Source of the DNA: Acidovorax sp. sif1233
Lineage (GTDB): Bacteria; Pseudomonadota; Gammaproteobacteria; Burkholderiales; Burkholderiaceae_C
Direction of reading: 5' to 3'
Length of the DNA: 64,000 nt
NCBI RefSeq assembly: GCF_019218755.1
Contig: NZ_JAHUWZ010000002.1
Span: forward strand, 124,001 to 188,000
Shown here: one piece after another, positions 8,678-14,987 of the stretch
Numbering within the stretch: the first letter of the stretch is position 1
How the letters are laid out: each line of letters opens with the position of its first letter
Program-made: the position numbers and the translations under genes
Notes under the pieces: generated by a model
The model's input: the letters and a program-made list of their open reading frames with translations, nothing else
What the model was told of the DNA's origin: nothing
Database searches by the model: none

Positions 8678-9487
8678 ATGACCCAGACCCACACCCCCGC
8701 CGCACAAGGCGTGCGCCTGGAAGTGCGCGGCGTGGACAAGCGCTACGGCACCCGCGACGTGCTCAAGAAGACCGAACTCGTCATCGAGCCCGGCCAGTTC
8801 GTGGCCATCGTGGGCCGCAGCGGCTGCGGCAAGAGCACGCTGCTGCGCCTGGTGGCCGGGCTCGAATCCGTCTCGGGCGGCGCGATCCGCCTGGACGGCA
8901 AGGACGTGGCCGGGCTGAGCGACGACACCCGCATCATGTTCCAGGACTCGCGCCTGCTGCCCTGGAAGCGAGTGGCCGACAACGTGGCCCTGGGCCTGCC
9001 GCCTGCGCGGCGCGGCGCCGCCGCCGACGTGCTGGCGCGCGTGGGCCTGGGTGACCGCCTGACCGAGTGGCCAGCACGCCTGTCCGGCGGCCAGCGCCAG
9101 CGCGTGGCCCTGGCCCGTGCGCTGGTGCACAACCCGCGCCTGCTGCTGCTCGACGAGCCCCTGGGCGCGCTCGATGCGCTGACCCGCATCGAGATGCACC
9201 GCCTCATCGAAGGCCTGTGGCGCAGCAGCGGCTTCACCGCGCTGCTGGTGACCCACGATGTGCAGGAGGCCGTGGCCCTGGCCGACCGCGTGATCCTGAT
9301 CGAGGACGGCCAGATCGCGCTCGACCAGCGCATCGACCTGCCACGCCCGCGATCGCACGGCGACGCTGCCTTTGCCGCCATTGAAAAACGCATCCTGGAC
9401 CGCGTGCTGCAAAAGCCCGACGGCGAGCCGGCGCACGAAGCGCCATGGCCCGGCGTGCCTGCGCATGGTCTGCGCTGGGCGGTGTAG
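8678..9487 (+). CDS. ssuB: Aliphatic sulfonate ABC transporter ATPase SsuB
   Basis: A 269-residue ABC ATPase that powers SsuC. Walker [10 protein letters not shown] (about 46-54), Q-loop FQDSRLLPW, signature [15 protein letters not shown] (from about 134), Walker B LLLLDEP, D-loop GALD and switch VTHDVQEAV are all intact. It starts four bases after the third ssuA stop (TGACACCATG). The C-terminus after about residue 235 is variable. It must serve three binding proteins with one permease. Confidence 0.94.
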   Translation: MTQTHTPAAQGVRLEVRGVDKRYGTRDVLKKTELVIEPGQFVAIVGRSGCGKSTLLRLVAGLESVSGGAIRLDGKDVAGLSDDTRIMFQDSRLLPWKRVADNVALGLPPARRGAAADVLARVGLGDRLTEWPARLSGGQRQRVALARALVHNPRLLLLDEPLGALDALTRIEMHRLIEGLWRSSGFTALLVTHDVQEAVALADRVILIEDGQIALDQRIDLPRPRSHGDAAFAAIEKRILDRVLQKPDGEPAHEAPWPGVPAHGLRWAV

Positions 9488-9578
9488 CCGTTTCTGGCGC
9501 CTGCTGCCTTTCATTGCTTTCTTTTTTTGTCTTCTGTCATTCCTTTCTTCGCCCTACGGCCCCATCAAGGAGAACCCC

Positions 9579-9794
9579 ATGTCCATCCAAGCCATCAACG
9601 TCCGCAACCAGTTCAAGGGCAAAGTCCGCGAGATCGTGCGCGGCGATGTCGTCTCCGAAGTCGATGTCGAAACCCCCTGGGGCATCGTCACGTCGGTCAT
9701 CACCACGCGCTCGGTGGACGAGCTGGCGCTGGTCGTGGGCTCCGACGTGGTCGCGCTGGTCAAGTCGACCGAGGTGTCCATCGCCAAGCTGTGA
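9579..9794 (+). CDS. ssuF: Molbindin SsuF (single Mop/TOBE domain), copy 1
   Basis: A 71-residue single-domain Mop protein (molybdate/molybdopterin-binding TOBE fold). It starts MSIQAINVRNQFKGKV after AAGGAGAACCCC and ends STEVSIAKL. A molbindin gene named ssuF closes the ssu operon of Pseudomonas putida and was reported to be needed for organosulfur use (from memory), which supports the name. A near-identical second copy lies at 12942. How a molybdate binder serves sulfonate uptake remains unclear. Confidence 0.9.
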   Translation: MSIQAINVRNQFKGKVREIVRGDVVSEVDVETPWGIVTSVITTRSVDELALVVGSDVVALVKSTEVSIAKL

Positions 9795-9806
9795 GTGGAT
9801 GTGAGA

Positions 9807-9862
9807 GAAATATGCCCTTACCGCTTGCTGGTAGGGCGCAAGGCGCTATAAAAAATGTAGTG
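9807..9862 (+). repeat. Family B intergenic repeat, copy B1 (degenerate)
   Basis: It reads AAATATGCCCTTACCGC... and then GGCGCTATAAAAAATGTAG, the weakest match to the family. It starts 13 bases after the ssuF stop. Confidence 0.55.
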
Positions 9863-10028
9863 TTTGTAGATGGACTATGCAGCGCCGGTCACGGCGGCCT
9901 TTCGCTCCTCAGGCCCTTTCGCAGGGCCTGAGTCTCTGGTGTCGAGGGGGCAGGGGGCTTGGGTGGATGGGACCTCGCAGAAGCAGCGGCGCAGACGGCC
10001 GGGATTGCGACACAGAGTGATATGTCGT

Positions 10029-10042
10029 ATGATGCGCATCAT
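10029..10042. promoter_or_regulatory. Operator-like palindrome at the tetR start
   Basis: ATGATGCGCATCAT is a perfect 14-bp palindrome that overlaps the translation start of the TetR gene. The same arms (ATGATG/CATCAT, 2-base spacer) recur at 10721 before the next gene, which suggests autoregulation plus control of the downstream pair. Confidence 0.6.
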
Positions 10043-10685
10043 GCTAAAGTCCACACCCCATTCCAGAGCCGCCGCCAAGGAGGCCACGCACGAGCGCATC
10101 GTGTCGGTGGCCTCGCGCGCGATCCGGCGCCAGGGCTACCACGGCACGGGCGTGGCGGACATCATGAAAGAGGCGGGCCTGACGCACGGCGCCTTCTACG
10201 CGCATTTCGACTCCCGCGAGGCCATGCTGGCCGAGGCCGCCGCCAAGGCATGCACCGAATCCGCAGCGCTGGCGGCCGGTGCCGCGGCCGGCGAGCCGTC
10301 GCCCCGCGCGCTGGCCGCCATGCTCTCGGCCTATCTGTCGCGCCAGCATGTCGAGAGCGTCGAGATGGGCTGCCCCCTGGTCGCCCTGGGCTCGGAGACA
10401 TCGCGCCAGGCGCCCGAGGTGCGCCGCGTGGCCACCCGGCACATCAAGGAAATGGTCGATCTCATCGCGCGCCAGTCGCCGCAGTGGGGGCAGCCCGCAG
10501 CTCACGAACAGGCGCTGGTCACCATGGCCACCATGGTGGGCGCCCTGGTGCTGGCCCGCGCGGTGGACGAGCCCGCGCTGTCGGACAGCCTGCGCGAGGC
10601 CGCGCTCAAGCACCTGACGCAGCTGACGAATTCGACGCACGCTGCAGACTCTGCGCCTGCCACGCCGCCCGGCGCGCCCGGCTGA
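10041..10685 (+). CDS. TetR/AcrR-family transcriptional regulator
   Basis: A 214-residue regulator. The N-terminal HTH covers about residues 13-60 (ERIVSVASRAIRRQGYHGTG, VADIMKEAGLTHGAFYAHF). The ligand domain contains MGCPLVALGSE, typical of TetR repressors that neighbour oxidoreductase genes. ATGs at 10029, 10032 and 10041 are all possible; 10041 gives the usual N-terminal length. The start region is embedded in a perfect palindrome, so binding would block both promoter access and initiation. The ligand is unknown, possibly an electrophile or quinone given the MDR/SDR neighbours. Confidence 0.88.
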   Translation: MLKSTPHSRAAAKEATHERIVSVASRAIRRQGYHGTGVADIMKEAGLTHGAFYAHFDSREAMLAEAAAKACTESAALAAGAAAGEPSPRALAAMLSAYLSRQHVESVEMGCPLVALGSETSRQAPEVRRVATRHIKEMVDLIARQSPQWGQPAAHEQALVTMATMVGALVLARAVDEPALSDSLREAALKHLTQLTNSTHAADSAPATPPGAPG

Positions 10686-10720
10686 CTCCCCCAGCAGCGC
10701 GCTTTTTTTTGCCTTTACAT

Positions 10721-10734
10721 ATGATGACCATCAT
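10721..10734. promoter_or_regulatory. Second operator-like palindrome before the MDR gene
   Basis: ATGATGACCATCAT has the same 6-bp arms and 2-base spacer as the site at 10029, and the same GC to its right. It lies 58 bases before the ATG at 10792. Confidence 0.6.
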
Positions 10735-10791
10735 GCGAATTTGCTTGCGAGCTGCACGGTTCTGCGCTTTGCCCCTCACCCGGGAAGCCCC

Positions 10792-11793
10792 ATGAAAGCC
10801 TTTGTCTTCGACCGCTACGCCAAAAAGGCCGCGCTGCGGCTTGCCGATATGCCCGCCCCGGATCTGCGCGACGACGAGGTGCTGGTCTCTGTGCATGCGG
10901 CGGGAATCAACCAGCTGGACTCGAAGATCCGCGACGGTGAGTTCAAGCTCATCCTGCCCTACAAGATGCCCCTCGTCCTCGGGCATGACGTGGCGGGCGT
11001 GGTGGTCAGCGTGGGGCCGCGTGTGCGGCAGTTCCAGCCGGGCGACGAGGTCTACGCCCGGGCCGACGATTTCCGCATCGGCACCTTTGCAGAACTCATC
11101 GCCGTCAAGGAGTCCTCGCTGGCGCTCAAGCCCCGGGGTCTGACGATGGAAGAGGCGGCGTCGATCCCGCTGGTGGGCCTCACGGCCTGGCAGGCGCTGG
11201 TGGAAAAGGCGCAGCTGAAAAAAGGCCAGAAGGTCTTCATCCAGGCGGGGTCCGGCGGGGTGGGCACCTTTGCCATCCAGCTGGCCAGGCACCTGGGCGC
11301 CACCGTCGCCACCACGGCCAGCGCGGGCAATGCGGCGCTGGTCCAAAGCCTGGGCGCCGACGTCGTCATCGACTACAAGACGCAGGACTTCGAAGAGGTG
11401 CTGCGCGACTACGACGTCGTGCTGCACAGCCAGGACGGCAAGGCGCTGGCCAAGTCGCTGCGCGTGCTCAAGCCCGGCGGCCAGGTCGTCTCGATCTCCG
11501 GCCCGCCCGACCCGGCATTCGGCCAGACCCTTCGCGCGCCCGGCTTGGTGCGGCTGGTGATGCGCCTGCTGAGCGCGGGCACCCGGCGGCGCGCCAAAGC
11601 GCTGGGCGTGGGCTACTCGTTCCTCTTCATGCGGGCACACGGTGCGCAGCTGCGGGAGATCACGCGCCTTGTCGAAGCGGGCGCCATCCGCCCGGTGGTC
11701 GACAAAGTCTTTCCGTTCAGCGCCACCAACGATGCCCTGGCCTATGTGGAAGCGGGCCGCGCCAAGGGCAAGGTCGTCATCAAGGTGGTGTGA
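10792..11793 (+). CDS. NADP-dependent MDR oxidoreductase (quinone oxidoreductase / zinc-free alcohol dehydrogenase family)
   Basis: A 333-residue medium-chain dehydrogenase/reductase. The N-terminal GroES-like part has AAGINQLDSKIRDGEF and VLGHDVAGVVVSVG. The Rossmann part has QAGSGGVGTFAIQLARHLGA at about residues 151-170. The catalytic and structural zinc Cys sets are absent, as in quinone/enone reductases. Substrate is unknown. It follows a TetR gene and shares its operator, so it is probably induced by a reactive carbonyl or quinone. The start at 10792 is the conserved MKAFVFDRY. Confidence 0.88.
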   Translation: MKAFVFDRYAKKAALRLADMPAPDLRDDEVLVSVHAAGINQLDSKIRDGEFKLILPYKMPLVLGHDVAGVVVSVGPRVRQFQPGDEVYARADDFRIGTFAELIAVKESSLALKPRGLTMEEAASIPLVGLTAWQALVEKAQLKKGQKVFIQAGSGGVGTFAIQLARHLGATVATTASAGNAALVQSLGADVVIDYKTQDFEEVLRDYDVVLHSQDGKALAKSLRVLKPGGQVVSISGPPDPAFGQTLRAPGLVRLVMRLLSAGTRRRAKALGVGYSFLFMRAHGAQLREITRLVEAGAIRPVVDKVFPFSATNDALAYVEAGRAKGKVVIKVV

Positions 11794-11882
11794 GCCAGCA
11801 GGCCGCTGCAAATCCCTTTTTCACACGTCGCCGGTCCCCACCCAACCTCCCATCCGTTCAACCTGTCCCTCTGGAGATTTTT

Positions 11883-12590
11883 ATGAAGATCGAAAACGCT
11901 GTCGTCCTCATCACCGGTGCCAACCGCGGCATCGGCCTGGCATTTGCGCGCGAGCTGCTCGCCCGCGGCGCACGCAAGGTCTACGCCGGTGCGCGCGACC
12001 CCGCCACCATCACGCCCCAGCCCGGCGTGCAGGCCCTGCGCCTGGATGTCAACAACCCGGCCGATGTAGCGGCCGCTGTGGCAGCGGCGCCCGACGTGAC
12101 GCTGGTGATCAACAACGCCGGCATCGCCCAGCCCGGGGGCTTTCTGGCCGCCGACAGCGAAGAGGTCGCGCGCCGCCTCTTCGACACCAACTTCTTCTCT
12201 GTGCTGCGTGTCAGCAAGGCGTTCGCACCCATCCTCGCGGCCAACGGCGGCGGCGCGCTGCTCAATGTGCTGTCGGTGGCGTCGTGGGTCAACGGCGGCG
12301 AGCTGGCGGCATATTCGGCCAGCAAGTCCGCCGCCTGGTCGCTGACCAACGCGCTGCGCCACGAACTGGCGGCGCAAAAGACGCAGGTGCTGGGGCTGCA
12401 CATGGCCTATGTCGATACCGACCTGACGCGCGGCTTCGACGTTCCCAAGTCGAGCCCCGAGCAGATCGTGCAGCGCGCGCTGGACGGCCTGGCGGCAGGC
12501 GCGGACGAAGTGCTGGCCGATGAACTCACGCAGCACGTCAAGCTGTCGATGACGGCCACGCGGCCGAGCTACCTGCCGCAGCCCGCCTGA
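11883..12590 (+). CDS. SDR-family oxidoreductase
   Basis: A 235-residue classical short-chain dehydrogenase. The cofactor motif TGANRGIG is at residues 11-18 and NNAG at about 77-80. The catalytic Tyr144 and Lys148 sit in AAYSASKSAAW, with the Ser upstream in LSVASWV. GGAG lies 8 bases before the ATG. It probably forms a transcription unit with the MDR gene 89 bases upstream and ends in a strong terminator. Substrate unknown. Confidence 0.9.
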   Translation: MKIENAVVLITGANRGIGLAFARELLARGARKVYAGARDPATITPQPGVQALRLDVNNPADVAAAVAAAPDVTLVINNAGIAQPGGFLAADSEEVARRLFDTNFFSVLRVSKAFAPILAANGGGALLNVLSVASWVNGGELAAYSASKSAAWSLTNALRHELAAQKTQVLGLHMAYVDTDLTRGFDVPKSSPEQIVQRALDGLAAGADEVLADELTQHVKLSMTATRPSYLPQPA

Positions 12591-12630
12591 GACACCAGCG
12601 ACTTCCCCGGCTGAACCGGCCGCTCCCATT

Positions 12631-12670
12631 CGCCCCGCCAGATCGAAAGGTCTGGCGGGGCGGCTGCGTT
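12631..12670 (+). terminator. Rho-independent terminator after the SDR gene
   Basis: A perfect 12-bp stem, CGCCCCGCCAGA / TCTGGCGGGGCG, with loop TCGAAAGG, followed by GCTGCGTTTT. It lies 40 bases after the stop at 12590. Confidence 0.8.
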
Positions 12671-12941
12671 TTGCAGCGGCCATCGGGTGGGGCGGCCCGA
12701 ACAACGGTGCACTCCCAGGGCCCGTGCTTATGCCGTGGCGGCTGCAACTCATGCCCCACACATCTAAGTCAAAGCTTATGAGTAATGACCATTTATTCGT
12801 ATAAAAAACTTGATTTACATTGCTTCTGGTTGTTTAGTTTTGTGGGTGCGTAGCGGGTGACCCCGCGCGACAGGATCGTTGTCGAAGCCCGCCACCGCCA
12901 AGTGCCTGCCCATTCTTTTTCCATCTTCCAGGAGCCTTTCC
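12671..12941. other. Gene-free stretch between the SDR terminator and the second molbindin
   Basis: With the preceding terminator this completes a 350-base gap. It contains an AT-rich patch (about 12765-12840, TTATTCGTATAAAAAACTTG) that is the likely promoter region for the second molbindin, and the ribosome-binding site CCAGGAGCCTTTCC. No other feature was seen. Confidence 0.5.
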
Positions 12942-13157
12942 ATGTCCATCCAAGCCATCAACGTCCGCAACCAGTTCAAGGGCAAAGTGCGCGAGATCAT
13001 TCGCGGCGACGTCGTCTCCGAAGTCGATGTCGAAACCCCCTGGGGCATCGTCACGTCGGTCATCACCACCCGCTCGGTGGACGACCTGGCCCTGGTCGTG
13101 GGCTCCGACGTGGTGGCGCTGGTCAAGTCCACCGAAGTGTCCATCGCCAAGCTGTGA
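12942..13157 (+). CDS. Molbindin (single Mop/TOBE domain), copy 2
   Basis: A 71-residue paralogue of the ssuF product at 9579. Only two residues differ (REIV to REII, VDELA to VDDLA), and by eye about ten of 216 bases differ, mostly third positions. This points to a recent duplication or gene conversion. It has its own ribosome-binding site (AGGAGCCTTTCC) and its own upstream AT-rich region, so it can be expressed apart from the ssu operon. A family B repeat follows, as it does after copy 1. Confidence 0.88.
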   Translation: MSIQAINVRNQFKGKVREIIRGDVVSEVDVETPWGIVTSVITTRSVDDLALVVGSDVVALVKSTEVSIAKL

Positions 13158-13166
13158 TCCGGATTT

Positions 13167-13228
13167 GATGAAAATGGGCCGCCGGCGCTTTCTGGTAAAG
13201 CGCTGGCAGCTATTGAAAATATAGCGAA
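13167..13228 (+). repeat. Family B intergenic repeat, copy B2
   Basis: GAAAATGGGCCGCCGGCGCTTTCTGG..., with hairpin GCGCTTTctggtAAAGCGC and then TGGCAGCTATTGAAAATATAGC. It starts 10 bases after the second molbindin stop. Confidence 0.85.
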
Positions 13229-13256
13229 CGCCTGTCTGCGCAGGGAGGCCGGCGAG

Positions 13257-13345
13257 GCGCGTGCACCGGTTCGGTTCAGGCCGGGCGACGAGGTCTGCGC
13301 GCGGCGGGCCGATTTCCGCGCGGGTGGCCATGCCGAGCGGGCCGC
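13257..13345 (+). pseudogene. Remnant of an MDR oxidoreductase gene
   Basis: In the frame from 13272 this reads RFRPGDEVCARRADFRAGGHAE. The intact MDR gene at 10792 has QFQPGDEVYARADDFRIGTFAE at the same place. Fourteen of 22 positions agree with no gap, and the DNA shares CCGGGCGACGAGGTCT. Nothing else of the gene remains on either side. Confidence 0.55.
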
Positions 13346-13372
13346 CCCGCCCATCCATCTCTACAGGGACCC

Positions 13373-14338
13373 ATGAATTTTCAGCAACTGCGCTCCGTGC
13401 GCGAAGCCGTGCGCCGGGGCTTCAACCTCACCGAGGTGGCCAACATGCTGCATACCTCGCAACCCGGCGTGAGCCGGCAGATCCGCGAACTGGAAGAAGA
13501 ACTGGGCGTGGAGATTTTCGTGCGCGCGGGCAAGCGCCTCACGGGCCTGACCCCGCCGGGCGCAGTCCTGCTGCCCACGGTGGAGCGTCTGCTGCTCGAA
13601 GCCGACAACCTCAAGCGCGCGGGGCAGGATTTCAGCGACAGCGCGCAGGGCCGCCTGTCGGTGGCGGCCACGCACTCGCAGGCGCGCTACGCGCTGCCGC
13701 AGGTGGTGCGCGACTTCCGTGCGCTGTTTCCGCAGGTGTCGCTGCACCTGCACCAGGGCTCGCCGCGCCAGGTGGCCGAGATGCTGCTCAGTGGCGAGGC
13801 CGATATCGGCGTCGCCACCGAAGCGCTCGCGGGCTATGACGCGCTGGTCACGCTGCCGTGCTACCGCTGGACGCACAGCATCGTCGTGCCGCCCGGCCAC
13901 CCGCTGCTGGAGTTGCAGGCGCCGGTCACGCTGGAGCAGCTTGCGCAGCACCCCATCATCACCTACGAGCTGGGCTACACGGGCCGCGCGCACATCGACG
14001 AAGCGTTTGCCCGCGAAGGCATCGCGCCCGACATCGTGCTGACGGCCATGGACGCCGACGTGATCAAGACCTATGTGGAGCTGGGCATGGGCGTGGGCAT
14101 CGTGGCATCGATCGCGGTGGACGCCGAGCGCGACCGCCACCTGCGGCTCATCGACGCGGGCCATCTGTTCGAGGTCAACCTCACGCGGCTGGGCCTGCGC
14201 AGGGGCGCCTGGCTGCGCGGCTACGCCTATCACTTCATCGAGAGCTTCGTGCCCACGCTCACGCGCGAGGCGGTGGAGAAGGCCGTGCAGCAAGGCGCGC
14301 AAGGGGCGGGCGAGCTTTCGGAGCCGGTGGACCGCTGA
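13373..14338 (+). CDS. CysB/Cbl-family LysR-type transcriptional regulator
   Basis: A 321-residue LysR regulator. The N-terminal HTH (FNLTEVANMLHTSQPGVSRQ, residues about 17-36) is of the CysB subtype, and the effector domain has SVAATHSQARYALPQVV and LHQGSPRQVAEMLLSGEADI, also CysB/Cbl-like. CysB senses acetylserine/sulfate and Cbl senses APS in enterics; the ligand here is not known. Its position beside the sulfonate cluster makes it the likely activator of sbp-ssu transcription. Start ATG at 13373. Confidence 0.9.
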   Translation: MNFQQLRSVREAVRRGFNLTEVANMLHTSQPGVSRQIRELEEELGVEIFVRAGKRLTGLTPPGAVLLPTVERLLLEADNLKRAGQDFSDSAQGRLSVAATHSQARYALPQVVRDFRALFPQVSLHLHQGSPRQVAEMLLSGEADIGVATEALAGYDALVTLPCYRWTHSIVVPPGHPLLELQAPVTLEQLAQHPIITYELGYTGRAHIDEAFAREGIAPDIVLTAMDADVIKTYVELGMGVGIVASIAVDAERDRHLRLIDAGHLFEVNLTRLGLRRGAWLRGYAYHFIESFVPTLTREAVEKAVQQGAQGAGELSEPVDR

Positions 14339-14375
14339 CGCGGGGCCCGCGGCACTAGCCCACGGGGCGCGGCCG

Positions 14376-14912
14376 TCAGCGCGGCAGGCAGCCCGCCATG
14401 CCCTGGCCGGGCGCGGACACATCGGCCAGCGTGAGGGCCACCGTGGCGTCGTCCTGCCCCGGCGTCTTGGTCAGGCGCGAGCCATTGTTCCACCGCCACT
14501 GCCGGCCGTCGAAGCTGTAGATGAGCGTGTGCGTGCGGTTGGACACCAGGTGGGCGGGCGTGAGGGTGATGGCCTGGGCGTCGGCCTCCGACGCGGCGGC
14601 GGCCCGGGCCTCGTTGTCCTTGACCACGATCTTGCCCACATAGGGGGTGATGGCGGATTCGGTGCGTGTGAGCTCATGCTGCACCTGGGCGGGGCTGTGG
14701 CCGAGCTTGATCCATGGGCCGGCGCCCAGGCGCTGCACGGCGGGCGTGCGCCCGGCCAGGAACCCGGTGCACGATGCGACGATGGCGTCAAACCCCGCCT
14801 GGGCCGCGCTGGCCGGGGCTGCCGGGGTGGCACCCGAGCCCGAAGGCCTGTCGCAGCCCGCCAGGGCGATGGTGAGGAGCAGAACCAGGGGGACGCGCAA
14901 GGGGAGGGACAT
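14376..14912 (-). CDS. Putative lipoprotein, unknown function
   Basis: A 178-residue protein with a lipoprotein signal: MSLPLRVPLVLLLTIALAGC, the last four residues forming the lipobox with Cys20. The mature part has two further Cys (CTGFLAG and the C-terminal MAGCLPR), which could form a disulfide. I do not recognise the domain. The gene stands alone on the minus strand, convergent with the CysB-family gene. A candidate FNR-type box with a well-placed -10 lies upstream (14974), suggesting oxygen-responsive expression. The preceding helicase gene ends 71 bases upstream. Confidence 0.75.
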   Translation of the reverse strand: MSLPLRVPLVLLLTIALAGCDRPSGSGATPAAPASAAQAGFDAIVASCTGFLAGRTPAVQRLGAGPWIKLGHSPAQVQHELTRTESAITPYVGKIVVKDNEARAAAASEADAQAITLTPAHLVSNRTHTLIYSFDGRQWRWNNGSRLTKTPGQDDATVALTLADVSAPGQGMAGCLPR

Positions 14913-14944
14913 GGGATGTGTGGCGGGCGGGATGCACTGGGGCC

Positions 14945-14987
14945 ATTGTGAGCCGCGCGGAGGCCGCCGGGGCTTGACCGGGATCAA
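14945..14987 (-). promoter_or_regulatory. Candidate FNR/ANR-type promoter for the lipoprotein gene
   Basis: TTGACCGGGATCAA (14974-14987) fits the TTGAY-N4-ATCAA box. A CACAAT hexamer (minus strand, 14945-14950) has its centre 33 bases from the box centre, close to the 32 expected for a class II FNR promoter. The box overlaps the helicase stop codon. Confidence 0.45.
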
